Below, one piece after another: positions 44,658-51,842 of a stretch of DNA of 64,000 bases. Position 1 is the stretch's first letter. The number at the start of each line of letters is the position of its first letter. The translations under genes and the position numbers were made by a program. The stretch spans positions 248,001 through 312,000 of the forward strand of contig NZ_CP030074.1 in the NCBI RefSeq assembly GCF_003261055.1. The letters are read 5' to 3'. The DNA comes from Streptomyces cadmiisoli (GTDB lineage Bacteria; Actinomycetota; Actinomycetes; Streptomycetales; Streptomycetaceae). The notes under the pieces are model-generated. The model was not told where the DNA came from. It worked only from the letters and a program-made list of their open reading frames with translations, and did no database searches.

Positions 44658-44689
44658 TCCAGTCACTTCATCGGCTAGAGTTCGGCGCC

Positions 44690-45286
44690 ATGAGCAGGGC
44701 CGGCACCAAGGGCGTCTCCCGCGCGGACCGGGAGCGGCAGATCATCGACGTCGCCGTGGAGCAGTTCGGTACGCACGGGTACACGCGCGTGTCCGTCGCC
44801 GCGGTCGCCCGGCGCGCGGGGATCTCCAAGCCGCTGATCTACAGCTACTTCGACTCCAAGGACGGCCTGTACCTGGCCTGCGTCCACCACGTCGGCCGCC
44901 TGCTGGTCGACTCCGTGGCCGCGGCGCAGATCCGCAGCGGGTCGACGGACCACGCGCTGGACACCCTGTCCGCGATCTTCGGCACGGTCGACCGCTGCCG
45001 GCACGCCTGGTCCGTGCTCTACGACCCCGCCCTGCCCTCGTCCGGCGACCCGCACGACGCCGCGCACCACTACCGGCGGCAGCTCTCGGCCATCGGAGCC
45101 GCCGGTACCGCCCGGCTCCTGGGCGCCGCCGGCCACGACGACCCGCTCGACCACGACCTGCTCAACCACGTCTGGCAGCACGCCGTCACCGCCGTCATGC
45201 GCTGGTGGTACGACCACCCCGAACAGTCCGCGGCCGAGATGACGGACCGCTGCGCCCGCCTGATCGGCGCGCTCGGCGCTCGCTGA
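44690..45286 (+). CDS. TetR-family transcriptional regulator
   Basis: A 198-residue repressor-type protein. The N-terminal helix-turn-helix is typical: RQIIDVAVEQFGTHGYTRVS, VAAVARRAGISKPLIYSYFD, SKDGLYLACVHHVG. The C-terminal ligand domain is unique to the protein (LDTLSAIFGTVDRCRHAWSV, NHVWQHAVTAVMRWWYDHPE). It is divergent from the flavoenzyme gene, with a palindrome in between, so it probably represses that gene and itself. The inducer is unknown. The next gene downstream, after about 160 nt, seems unrelated. Confidence 0.92.
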   Translation: MSRAGTKGVSRADRERQIIDVAVEQFGTHGYTRVSVAAVARRAGISKPLIYSYFDSKDGLYLACVHHVGRLLVDSVAAAQIRSGSTDHALDTLSAIFGTVDRCRHAWSVLYDPALPSSGDPHDAAHHYRRQLSAIGAAGTARLLGAAGHDDPLDHDLLNHVWQHAVTAVMRWWYDHPEQSAAEMTDRCARLIGALGAR

Positions 45287-45448
45287 CGACCGGCTGACCC
45301 GGCGGCGTGTCGACCCGGCGGTCCAGGTCGTACGCGGAGGGGACCACGCCGGGGCGGGCCGCCGATGCCCCCGGCCCGCCCCCGAGACCGCCGCCCGAAC
45401 GGGCGGGCCCGGGGTCCCGGCACCGCACCGGACGCCATAATGGGAGCC

Positions 45449-45844
45449 ATGGCAGCCAGCAGCCCGCGGCCCGCGGCATCCCGGACCGCAGACCTCTCCG
45501 GCGCGTACGCCGAGGATCTCGCCCTGTACCGGGAGAAGTTCCGGCGGCGTCTGCCGGCGTCGCTGGACGAACTGCACGGCCCCACGCACGGCGTCGTGGA
45601 CCTGCCGCTGCACGTCGCCTGGTCGGGGATGACCTCGTACGACCTGGACAAGCCGCGTCAGCGCATGGGCCTGTACCGCACCGTCCTGCACGAGGGACTG
45701 CACGACGACCTGCCGCGCCTCCTCGACCGGGACCTGCTCGTGCAGATGTGGCCGGTGCTGCGCACCCTCGTCGGCCGCACCGTGCGCACCGTGTGGGAGG
45801 ACGCCTTCCCCCAGCTCGCCGACCGCGCCCGAGCCGCCGCATGA
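45449..45844 (+). CDS. Small protein coupled to an AbiEii-type gene
   Basis: A 131-residue protein of unknown family with AYAEDLALYREKFRRRLPAS, HGVVDLPLHVAWSGMTSYDL and a helical end (YRTVLHEGLHDDLPRLLDRD, LVQMWPVLRTLVGRTVRTVW). It has no HTH typical of AbiEi antitoxins. Its stop overlaps the AbiEii-like gene (ATGA), so the two are made together. It could be an unconventional antitoxin or partner. The start is uncertain: ATG 45449 or ATG 45440. Confidence 0.72.
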   Translation: MAASSPRPAASRTADLSGAYAEDLALYREKFRRRLPASLDELHGPTHGVVDLPLHVAWSGMTSYDLDKPRQRMGLYRTVLHEGLHDDLPRLLDRDLLVQMWPVLRTLVGRTVRTVWEDAFPQLADRARAAA

Positions 45845-46542
45845 CGGACATGCCGGAGCTGCACACGCGGCTCCTGGCGGACGTCATCGCCCTCGGCTCC
45901 CCCTATCCACTGGTCCTCACCGGCGGCTACGCCGTGCGGGCGCACCGCCTCGTGGACCGTCCGAGCCAGGATCTCGACGTCGCCACCGAGAGCCCGGAGC
46001 CGATGTCCGACATCGCGGCCACGCTCCGGGCCGGGCTGGAAGCGCGCGGCTGGCAGGTGCGGTCGCTGGAGACGGCGCCGCTGTCCGCCCGCTTCACCGT
46101 GTCCGACCCCGTCACCGGGCAGGAGTGCGAGGTCGACATCCTCAAGGAGATCTTCTGGCGTCCCATCGCCGACAGCCCGTACGGGCCCGTCCTCGCCGAG
46201 GAGGACGTCATCGGCACCAAGGTCCGCGCCCTCGGCGACCGGGGCGCGCCCCGTGACCTGATCGACGTGTTCGCGGCCTCCCGCCGCTGGACGACCACGG
46301 AACTCGAGGAGTTCGGCCGCCGCCACGCCCGGGGCCGCTTCGAACGCGAGGACCTCCAGGCCAACCTCGCGGGCGCCGAGTGGACCGACGACGAGGCGTT
46401 CGCCGCCTACGGCCTGGACGACGCCACCATCGCGGACCTGCGCGCCTGGGCCGTGGAGTGGGCCGACGACTTGGCCATGCGGATCGTGGAGGAATCGGGG
46501 GACCCGGAGCCCGACGCGTCCGACGACCCGGAGGCCGGCTGA
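45841..46542 (+). CDS. AbiEii/AbiGii-type nucleotidyltransferase
   Basis: A 233-residue protein with the nucleotidyltransferase fold of type IV toxins. The substrate loop is YPLVLTGGYAVRAHRLVD, the metal motif is PSQDLDVATES (DxD), and a third acid is in QECEVDILKEIFW. DLIDVFAASRRWTTTELEEF follows and the tail is acidic. Active members transfer nucleotides to tRNA or GTP. Here the partner gene directly upstream is not a classical AbiEi, so the toxin role is tentative; a housekeeping nucleotidyltransferase is possible. The ATG overlaps the upstream stop. Sequence right after the stop is an IS630 relic. Confidence 0.85.
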   Translation: MTDMPELHTRLLADVIALGSPYPLVLTGGYAVRAHRLVDRPSQDLDVATESPEPMSDIAATLRAGLEARGWQVRSLETAPLSARFTVSDPVTGQECEVDILKEIFWRPIADSPYGPVLAEEDVIGTKVRALGDRGAPRDLIDVFAASRRWTTTELEEFGRRHARGRFEREDLQANLAGAEWTDDEAFAAYGLDDATIADLRAWAVEWADDLAMRIVEESGDPEPDASDDPEAG

Positions 46543-46781
46543 TGTTCTGCGCCAGCAATCCGCCTGAGCGGGCGGTGGTGTTGTGCGTGGACGAGAAGAG
46601 CCAGATCCGGGCCCTGGACCGGTCGCAGCTCGTCCTGCCAATGACGCCCGGCTGCCCGAGCGGCGTACGCATGACTACTTGCGGCACGGCATTACCAGCC
46701 TATTCGCCGCTTTCAACATCGCCGACGGTCGTCATCGGTGAACTCCACCGCCGCCAACGGGCGGTGAAAGACGGCATCAGT
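46542..46781 (+). pseudogene. IS630-family transposase fragment, frameshifted
   Basis: The first frame reads NPPERAVVLCVDEKSQIRAL then DRSQLVLP, which contains the first catalytic Asp of the IS630 DDE domain (CVDEKSQ). A second frame continues LPERRTHDYLRHGITSLFAA then FNIADGR, and the first resumes VIGELHRRQRAVK. Together they form the well-known middle of an IS630 transposase, with two frameshifts and both ends missing. The remaining space to 46969 holds no gene. Confidence 0.68.
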
Positions 46782-46969
46782 TTCACCCAGTACTCCGTCG
46801 GCACCCAGGCACCCAGGCACCCAAGGCGATGCAAGCCCGCCTTCTGGACCGTCAGCTGCCCAACCTTGGTGACGAACGGCAAGGCGGATCAGCGTCCCGG
46901 CTGCACCTGCCCGCGCATCGGGACCATCCGGGGTGGAAGACCGGGGCGGGGCGTACCCGTGTCCGGGGG

Positions 46970-47152
46970 TCAGGCGGCGGTCGTCCAGCAGTCGCAGGGG
47001 CAGGAGTCCGCCCACTGTTCCAGCAGCGCCGCCCACTGCTCGGAGTGCTCGCGGCTGGCCGGCTGGTTCATCAGGTTGCGGATGGCGTCGTTGAGGTGGT
47101 CCCGCGCAGGGCAGCAGACAATGCCCGCAGATCGGGGGAGTTGGGCATGCCC
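46970..47152 (-). pseudogene. Small unknown gene with probable frameshift
   Basis: From an ATG at 47150-47152 one frame reads MPNSPDLRALSAALR and then soon stops. A neighbouring frame continues DHLNDAIRNLMNQPASREHS then EQWAALLEQWADSCPCDCW to a stop at 46970. The two halves join naturally near 47105. It lies just downstream of the GNAT gene on the same strand and could be part of its operon. I do not recognise it. Confidence 0.38.
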
Positions 47153-47190
47153 CCAAGGTACGGGCGGGGCTGACACCGCCCGTACGGTGA

Positions 47191-47766
47191 TCAAGGGTTG
47201 GTAAGCGGATGCTGTTGCAGGTCGCGGACCATGCAGTCGTACAGGGGTGCGTCCTCCCACGGGTGGGAGGTGCCGAGGCGGTGGTATCCCCACGCCTGGT
47301 AGGCCAGGCGGGCCGGTGCGGCCTCGGGCTCGGGCCGTACGGTCAAGGTGACCCGCTCGGCATATACGTCCTTCAGGATGAGGCCGTGCAGGGTGGCGGC
47401 GACCCCGCGGCGGCGCCAGGCCTTGCGGACAGCCAGTTCGATGATCACAAACGTGCGCCGGCCGTCCTCGCGCGCCTGGTCGGGCGGGAGCTGGACGTCC
47501 TGGAGATTGGTCCACCACCGGGTGTCCGGGGCGAGGTAGTAGCCGTACGAGAAGGCCACGACATCCTGTCCGTCGTGGCAGAGCACCAGGCGCATGCCAG
47601 GGCGTTCGGCCTGGACGGCGTAGTGCTCGATGAACTCGGCGACGTCCCGGGGCCCCTCCAGGTAGGGCGGCTCTGCGTAGATCTCCTCGTACGCCGGGAG
47701 GAACGCGTCAATGGCGCTGCCAGCGTCCGCGCCCTCGTGTCGGGTGTAGGTCACCTCGGGCGTCAT
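47191..47766 (-). CDS. GNAT-family N-acetyltransferase (second copy)
   Basis: A 191-residue acetyltransferase. The CoA loop is ELAVRKAWRRRGVAATLHGL, followed by ERVTLTVRPEPEAAPARLAY and the terminal AWGYHRLGTSHPWEDAPLYD. The N-terminal half (FLPAYEEIYAEPPYLEGPRD, VVAFSYGYYLAPDTRWW) is longer than in most small GNATs. The ATG overlaps the XRE/TPR stop by 4 nt, with AGAGGAAGG upstream. The architecture and context mirror the GNAT at 7918-8484, including W-rich substrate loops and the final proline-containing strand. The substrate is unknown. Confidence 0.87.
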   Translation of the reverse strand: MTPEVTYTRHEGADAGSAIDAFLPAYEEIYAEPPYLEGPRDVAEFIEHYAVQAERPGMRLVLCHDGQDVVAFSYGYYLAPDTRWWTNLQDVQLPPDQAREDGRRTFVIIELAVRKAWRRRGVAATLHGLILKDVYAERVTLTVRPEPEAAPARLAYQAWGYHRLGTSHPWEDAPLYDCMVRDLQQHPLTNP

Positions 47767-49073
47767 GCTGCCTTCCTCTCCTGCACGTAGTCCGTCAGTT
47801 CCTCAGCGGCCTGGCGGGCTGAGACGGCGTCGACGTCGCCGAGGAGGTCAACGACCTCAGTCAGCCGGCGCAGTACCCGCCCAGACTCGACCTCTTCCAG
47901 GTGGCCCAGGCTTTCGGTCGCCTGGGCGGCGCCCTCGTCGACCTCGCCGCAGCTCACCAGGCTCCGGGCCAGGGTGAGACGGTACAGGGCGCGATTGCGG
48001 CCGTAGGTGCGGTCCTGGTGGGCGAGGGCCGCTCGCAAGAACGCGACGGCGCGGTCGTGGTGGCCGGTCTCGGTGTAGTGCAGGCCCTGTGCGTAGTCCA
48101 GCTCGGCGTGGCCGTGGAAGGCCGCCCAGTCCGGGGAGGGGCACCCGCGGTCTGCTCGTTCCACCAGTCGCATGGACTCAGTGAGGCGTTGGCGGGCGGC
48201 GGAGTGGTCCCGCATGAGGGACAGGGCCCGGGCCTCCCGGGAGGCGATGAGGGACTGGATGATGGGCGAGCCGTAGCGGGTGGCCCGTTCCTGGGCGGCC
48301 CGGGCCAGGTCGTAACCGTCGCGGGGCCGTCCGGTGTAGCTGGCCTGCATACTCAGGGAGGCGAGCACGAGGATTTCCAGGGAGGTCTCCCGCACCATCG
48401 TGGCGGTGGTCAGGGCGTCTCCCCAGTAGGAAGTGGCCGCGTCCTGGTCGTCGGCGTCGTAGTGCAGCCAGGCGCAGTGCTCGGCGGTCTCGCCGGCGAG
48501 GAGGCGTAGCTGTCGGCCGATGGTTTCCGGGTAGTCCCGTGTGTTGATGACGCGGCGAACGCGGCACAAGTGCTTGACGGCCAGCGAGAGGACGTCGCCG
48601 CCGCCGTACGCGTCGTCCAAGTGGTACAGGGACCGGAGTCCTTCGCGTAGCTCCAGCACGTGGGTGGTGCCGACGGCGCCTGTACTGCTCGGTGGCGTGA
48701 CGGTGGGCTCTCGGTGAGGTAAGGCGACGGCTGCGGCGGCGCCGATGGAGTCGGAGAGAAAGGCCCGTCGGTGCACGCTGGTGCCTTCCTTTGCGAGGGG
48801 CGTTGCTCCTCTCACGGTGACACCGGCTGGGGGGTTGAGGAAACCGAGCTCGGTCGGGTCTACGCCGAACATTGCATGGATGACTCGCCATGTCCGGGCC
48901 CTGGGGGTCGGGGGCGGCATCTCGTACTTCCAGCGGCGGACGTGACGCGGGGTCACCGTCATCGGATCGCCCAAGAGGTTGGCAGTCGCCTCAAAGGCCC
49001 GGACGAACTTGCCTGTTGTGTCCCAGCCCTGCGCGGTGCACGCCTGCTCGAACAGCGTCAGTTCCTCGGCCAC
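47763..49073 (-). CDS. XRE/TPR-type transcriptional regulator (second copy)
   Basis: A 436-residue regulator. The N-terminal DNA-binding part (about 1-80) has KFVRAFEATANLLGDPMTVT, PRHVRRWKYEMPPPTPRART, and DPTELGFLNPP at its end. A hydrophobic segment around SVHRRAFLSDSIGAAAAVAL resembles a remnant Tat-like signal, as in the copy at 6659 (YRRAFLAAAAAA). The rest is TPR-like (AFHGHAELDYAQGLHYTETG, ALYRLTLARSLVSCGEVDEG). The GTG start has GGAG 7 nt upstream. It forms a coupled pair with the GNAT gene and is divergent from a HATPase gene, with TGTCC iterons in between. It probably controls the adjacent RiPP-like genes. Confidence 0.88.
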   Translation of the reverse strand: MAEELTLFEQACTAQGWDTTGKFVRAFEATANLLGDPMTVTPRHVRRWKYEMPPPTPRARTWRVIHAMFGVDPTELGFLNPPAGVTVRGATPLAKEGTSVHRRAFLSDSIGAAAAVALPHREPTVTPPSSTGAVGTTHVLELREGLRSLYHLDDAYGGGDVLSLAVKHLCRVRRVINTRDYPETIGRQLRLLAGETAEHCAWLHYDADDQDAATSYWGDALTTATMVRETSLEILVLASLSMQASYTGRPRDGYDLARAAQERATRYGSPIIQSLIASREARALSLMRDHSAARQRLTESMRLVERADRGCPSPDWAAFHGHAELDYAQGLHYTETGHHDRAVAFLRAALAHQDRTYGRNRALYRLTLARSLVSCGEVDEGAAQATESLGHLEEVESGRVLRRLTEVVDLLGDVDAVSARQAAEELTDYVQERKAA

Positions 49074-49129
49074 GTCGTAACTCCGCTCGTCCGCCCGTCT
49101 ACTGACCGTAGTCGGTACTGCGGACCGGG

Positions 49130-49177
49130 ATGTCCTCTCGCGTCAGAATGTCCGCCGGAATGTCCGCCCGGACGTCC
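49130..49177. promoter_or_regulatory. TGTCC iterons in divergent control region
   Basis: ATGTCC occurs at 49130, 49148 and 49160, and ACGTCC at 49172. The last three are spaced exactly 12 bp apart within AATGTCCGCCGG-like repeats. The array lies between the divergent XRE/TPR and HATPase genes, so it may be a multi-site operator for the regulator. Confidence 0.4.
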
Positions 49178-49267
49178 GCACGCCGGCATTGACCGGCTGT
49201 TGGCTTGTAGGGCGGGCCCCCTGGACCCGCCTCCGTAAATGCACGACAGCCGCTTGGGGGCTTCAGC

Positions 49268-49726
49268 ATGGCGAGCATCACCACCCACGAGAGCGAGACG
49301 GTAGACCGGCTACGGCCGACCTGGCGGCCGGTCGCTTCAAGCACCGGTGCCCCGTCCTACAGCGGCGCGCTGCAGAGGGACGACCAAGCCGCGGAGGACG
49401 CCCGGAAGATCGTGGACATCGTGCTGGCCGTCTGGCGCCTGGAGCATCTCGCGGACGACGTGAAGCTGATCGCTTCGGAACTGGTGAGCAACGCCGCCCG
49501 GCACGCCAGGGGCACTGTGGTGCGGATGGTGGTGACCCGTACGGCCCGCTACCGGGTCCGCGTCGCGGTCACGGACAAGAGCCGAGACCTGCCGCAGCTT
49601 CAGATCGCGGACCCCCTGGCAGAGGCCGGCCGGGGCCTGTGCCTGGTCGACGCGCTGGCCAGCAACTGGGGCGTCATCCCCCTGCCCTGGGGCAAGCAGG
49701 TGTGGGCAGAGGTGACCGCACCATGA
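49268..49726 (+). CDS. RsbW-like ATP-binding protein (second copy)
   Basis: A 152-residue stand-alone GHKL ATPase. The N box is VKLIASELVSNAARHARG, the strand VRVAVTDKSRDLPQLQ replaces the usual DxGxG with DKSRD, and the G2-like loop is EAGRGLCLVDALASNWG. The D-x-G-x-G box seems weakened, so ATP binding may be altered. It starts the rightward arm opposite the XRE/TPR gene and its stop overlaps the next start (ATGA). The arrangement matches that of the HATPase at 5991-6467, which begins the tgm operon. Confidence 0.87.
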   Translation: MASITTHESETVDRLRPTWRPVASSTGAPSYSGALQRDDQAAEDARKIVDIVLAVWRLEHLADDVKLIASELVSNAARHARGTVVRMVVTRTARYRVRVAVTDKSRDLPQLQIADPLAEAGRGLCLVDALASNWGVIPLPWGKQVWAEVTAP

Positions 49727-50303
49727 CGACCGCCGCCGTCTTACGGCCGCCGTACCTGCCGCGCAAGGACATTCCCCTGGACCTGGTCCCCGTCGACGGC
49801 GCATGGAACGCCGTCACCGTGCCCGCCGCGTGGGGGCACCTCGTGCTGGACCTCCTGGCGGACCGCTCCGGGCCCCTCCTGGAGGACGAAACCGGCGGCC
49901 ACCTGCTGTGGGTGATCCCGCCCGGCGCCGCGGACCGCTGGCCGGACGCCCCGGCGGCCGGGGTGGAGCTCCACCGCGAGGGCGACGAATTGCTGGTGTG
50001 CGGCCGGGAGGGCTACCGCTCCGGGATGCGCTGGCTGCGCGTGCCCACGACCAGCCGGTGGGACACAGCGCCCGGCTGCTGCGCCTGGGCCTGGAATGGG
50101 TGCTCGGGCCCCTCGCCGGGGCGCAGGCGGTACAGGTGTGCGTCTCCTGCGGCGCCCCGACCCGAGACGGCCGCCTCCTCGCCCGCAGCTTCGGTACTGC
50201 TGGGCCCGGCTGGGAGGTGCACGCCTGCCCGACGTGCTGGCGAGAGATCGCCTGCGGCGCCCCTGGCCTCCACCTCCGTGTGGTGAAGAAGGGCCCCCAA
50301 TGA
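49723..50303 (+). pseudogene. Zinc-ribbon protein of the RiPP arm, frameshifted
   Basis: The first ~115 codons (YLPRKDIPLDLVPVDGAWNA, HLVLDLLADRSGPLLEDETG, GMRWLRVPTTSRW) are in the frame of the start at 49723. From about 50065 the coding sense moves to another frame: ARLLRLGLEWVLGPLAGAQA, then QVCVSCGAPTRDG and HACPTCWREIACG, a CxxC...CxxC zinc ribbon, to the stop at 50301-50303. A single-base deletion near 50050-50065 explains it. The family is unknown. It is coupled to the HATPase gene upstream and to a small membrane peptide gene downstream, so it was part of this operon. Confidence 0.58.
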
Positions 50304-50422
50304 CCCCTCGAACAGCGGTGGTCGTGTGCGCGGTTGCCCTTGTAGCGCTGCTGTCGGCGCTCGTGCTGGCCGCCCCCACCAGACCATCCGACCACCCGCC
50401 CCGGGCCGGTAGCGGCAGCTGA
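50300..50422 (+). CDS. Small single-pass membrane peptide
   Basis: A 40-residue ORF, MTPRTAVVVCAVALVALLSA plus a short Pro/Ser/Gly-rich tail. It has one clear transmembrane segment. The ATG overlaps the stop of the zinc-ribbon gene by 4 nt, which supports translation. The role is unknown; it could be an immunity or secretion helper of the adjacent peptide locus. The 226 nt that follow (50423-50648) hold no gene I can support. Confidence 0.5.
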   Translation: MTPRTAVVVCAVALVALLSALVLAAPTRPSDHPPRAGSGS

Positions 50423-50648
50423 CCGGCTCCCCATGCCCAGACCCGCGTCCTCGCGTGCGGTCCCCGGCCCGGGGTGGGTCATGCGTCCCGGCTGACCTCT
50501 CGGGGAGTGACGGCACCGGGACACCGGTTCCGGCCGCCGCCGACACGGCGGACGGGATCGCGCTCTGGACTCCGCGCCGGCTGGTCGTCATTGAGCAGCC
50601 GGCGCGGCAACCAACCCCGGGAGGCACCCGCCTCGCCGGGAGGACGGG

Positions 50649-50801
50649 ATGGAAGGAACACCCGACATGGTGTCGAAGGCAGAGAACGCAGCGAAGACCA
50701 CGGAGCAGGTCGCCGACGGCGCGGCCGTCGAGGAGTTGGTGGACACCGCCGCGGTCGTCCGCAGCGAGGACGTGGAGCAGGAGGAGTGCTACACGTTCTG
50801 A
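50649..50801 (+). CDS. Putative RiPP precursor peptide ending CYTF
   Basis: A 50-residue peptide that would be missed by length filters. It begins MEGTPDMVSKAENAAKTTEQ, has an acidic helical middle (GAAVEELVDTAAVVRSEDV) and ends EQEECYTF. One Cys and one each of Tyr, Thr and Phe lie at the very end. This is the layout of a leader plus a short core. The ATG 50649 has GGGAGG 5 nt upstream; the internal ATG 50667 is less well placed. A very strong hairpin and then a TfuA-like gene follow directly, and TfuA proteins work with YcaO enzymes that thioamidate or cyclise Cys/Ser/Thr in RiPPs. The modification is inferred; no YcaO gene is in the window. Confidence 0.68.
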   Translation: MEGTPDMVSKAENAAKTTEQVADGAAVEELVDTAAVVRSEDVEQEECYTF

Positions 50802-50814
50802 CCCGGCTCGACGG

Positions 50815-50849
50815 CGGGCGCCCGGCCACACGGTGTGGCCGGGCGCCCG
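50815..50849 (+). terminator. Attenuator/terminator between precursor and TfuA gene
   Basis: A perfect 17-bp stem (50815-50831 with 50833-50849), almost all G-C, lies between the peptide gene and the TfuA-like gene. Such intra-operon hairpins commonly let the precursor mRNA exceed the enzyme mRNA. Confidence 0.87.
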
Positions 50850-50877
50850 TCCCATCTGCGCACCTTTGGAGACCAAC

Positions 50878-51177
50878 GTGATTCACGTCTTCACCGGGCC
50901 CACGTTGAGCCCGGACGACCCCGCCCTCCAGGGCGACGGCCTGCGGATCAGGCCTCCCATCAGGCACGGGGGCCTGTTCGACCCGGGGATCGAGGCCGGG
51001 GACACGGTCGTCATCATCGACGGCGTTTACCACCAGGCGCCGGCCGTGCGGCACAAGGAGAACGTTTGGACGCTGGGCCGGGGCGTCCGCGTCATCGGCG
51101 CGGCGAGCATCGGAGCCCTGCGGGCAGCGGAGTTGGGCGGCTGCGGCATGCTTGGCGTCGCGCTAACTACTGAATGA
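50878..51177 (+). pseudogene. TfuA-like gene, 3'-truncated
   Basis: A 99-codon remnant of a TfuA-like core-domain protein. It shows HVFTGPTLSPDD at the start, RPPIRHGGLFD, VVIIDGVYHQAPAVRHKENV and the signature VIGAASIGALRAAELGGCGM. Family members continue with GVG(W/R)I(F/Y) and a further ~100-300 residues; here it breaks after GMLGVA and ends TTE-stop. The next ~30 bases are markedly AT-richer, so a deletion joined foreign DNA at about 51155. TfuA partners a YcaO cyclodehydratase in RiPP thioamide/azoline formation. The GTG start has GGAG 7 nt upstream. Probably non-functional. Confidence 0.8.
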
Positions 51178-51310
51178 GCGTGCAAATCTCTCACGCCGAT
51201 CGGCGGCATTTTTCAGCCAAGTGTTTTGGTGTCTCTTTGCCAGGATGCGCGGGTTGGGGGAAGATCCATTCGCTGCCCCCGTGACGGGGGCATCATGGGA
51301 GGGGAATTGC

Positions 51311-51769
51311 ATGAAGGTTTCCGGTAGGTCTATGGCTTTCGCTCTGGCGGGTGGGCTCCTGGCTGCAGGCGTCCTTGCCGTCCCGGCTACTGCGAACGGC
51401 ACCCAGGTTCCGGCCGTTGGCACCGTCACCGTCACGACTCACATCCAGGGTGATGGCACCCAGCCGCCTGCGGCACTGGGAGACCCCAAGGAATGGGGCG
51501 TAGTGGAGTTCACGGCTGACTCCACGGGAGGCGTCACGCCGATGACAGTCCTCGACATTGGTGGCGGAACATGGAGCTATGGAAAGAATCTCACCACTGA
51601 TGGCCAGTACTGCTACTCGAATTACTACCACCCAACGGTGAAGCATGGGTCGACCGTGCAGGTGGCCAGCTGGGAGGACAAGCAGATAGTGGCCAAGGGC
51701 CTGTGGTCCTACGCCAATATCACCGCGGGTGCGGCGTACACGTGCAAGACCTACTACGCTAAGTACTAG
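51311..51769 (+). CDS. Lactococcin-972 family bacteriocin
   Basis: A 152-residue exported protein. The Sec signal (AFALAGGLLAAGVLAVPATA) is cleaved near residue 28. The C-terminal half has the family pattern: VLDIGGGTWSYGKNLT, YCYSNYYHPTVKHGSTVQVA, KGLWSYANITAGAAYTCKTY ending YYAKY. Lactococcin 972 binds lipid II and blocks septum formation. The mature part is longer than the 66-residue prototype, with an extra N-terminal segment (TVTTHIQGDGTQPPA, EWGVVEFTADSTGGVTP). GGGAGGGG is 6 nt before the ATG. A terminator and then a membrane protein follow; the latter may give immunity. The usual ABC transporter pair is not present. Confidence 0.88.
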   Translation: MKVSGRSMAFALAGGLLAAGVLAVPATANGTQVPAVGTVTVTTHIQGDGTQPPAALGDPKEWGVVEFTADSTGGVTPMTVLDIGGGTWSYGKNLTTDGQYCYSNYYHPTVKHGSTVQVASWEDKQIVAKGLWSYANITAGAAYTCKTYYAKY

Positions 51770-51774
51770 TTCCT

Positions 51775-51805
51775 TCCGCCCCCGGCAGCCACTGCCGGGG
51801 GCGGA
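51775..51805 (+). terminator. Terminator after the bacteriocin gene
   Basis: A perfect 13-bp stem (51775-51787 with 51793-51805) and a 5-nt loop, 5 nt after the stop codon. It may terminate fully or attenuate expression of the membrane protein gene that begins 37 nt later. Confidence 0.87.
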
Positions 51806-51842
51806 GTTCCTCTCCCTGAGGAATTGACCAAAGAATAGGGTC

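Noticed and set aside
49130..49177. Iterons as a plasmid-type replication origin
   Set aside because: They lie in a divergent promoter next to a regulator and no Rep gene is near.
50455..50648. Open frame running into the CYTF peptide from further upstream
   Set aside because: It is in a different frame from the peptide, with no start signal or protein-like pattern.
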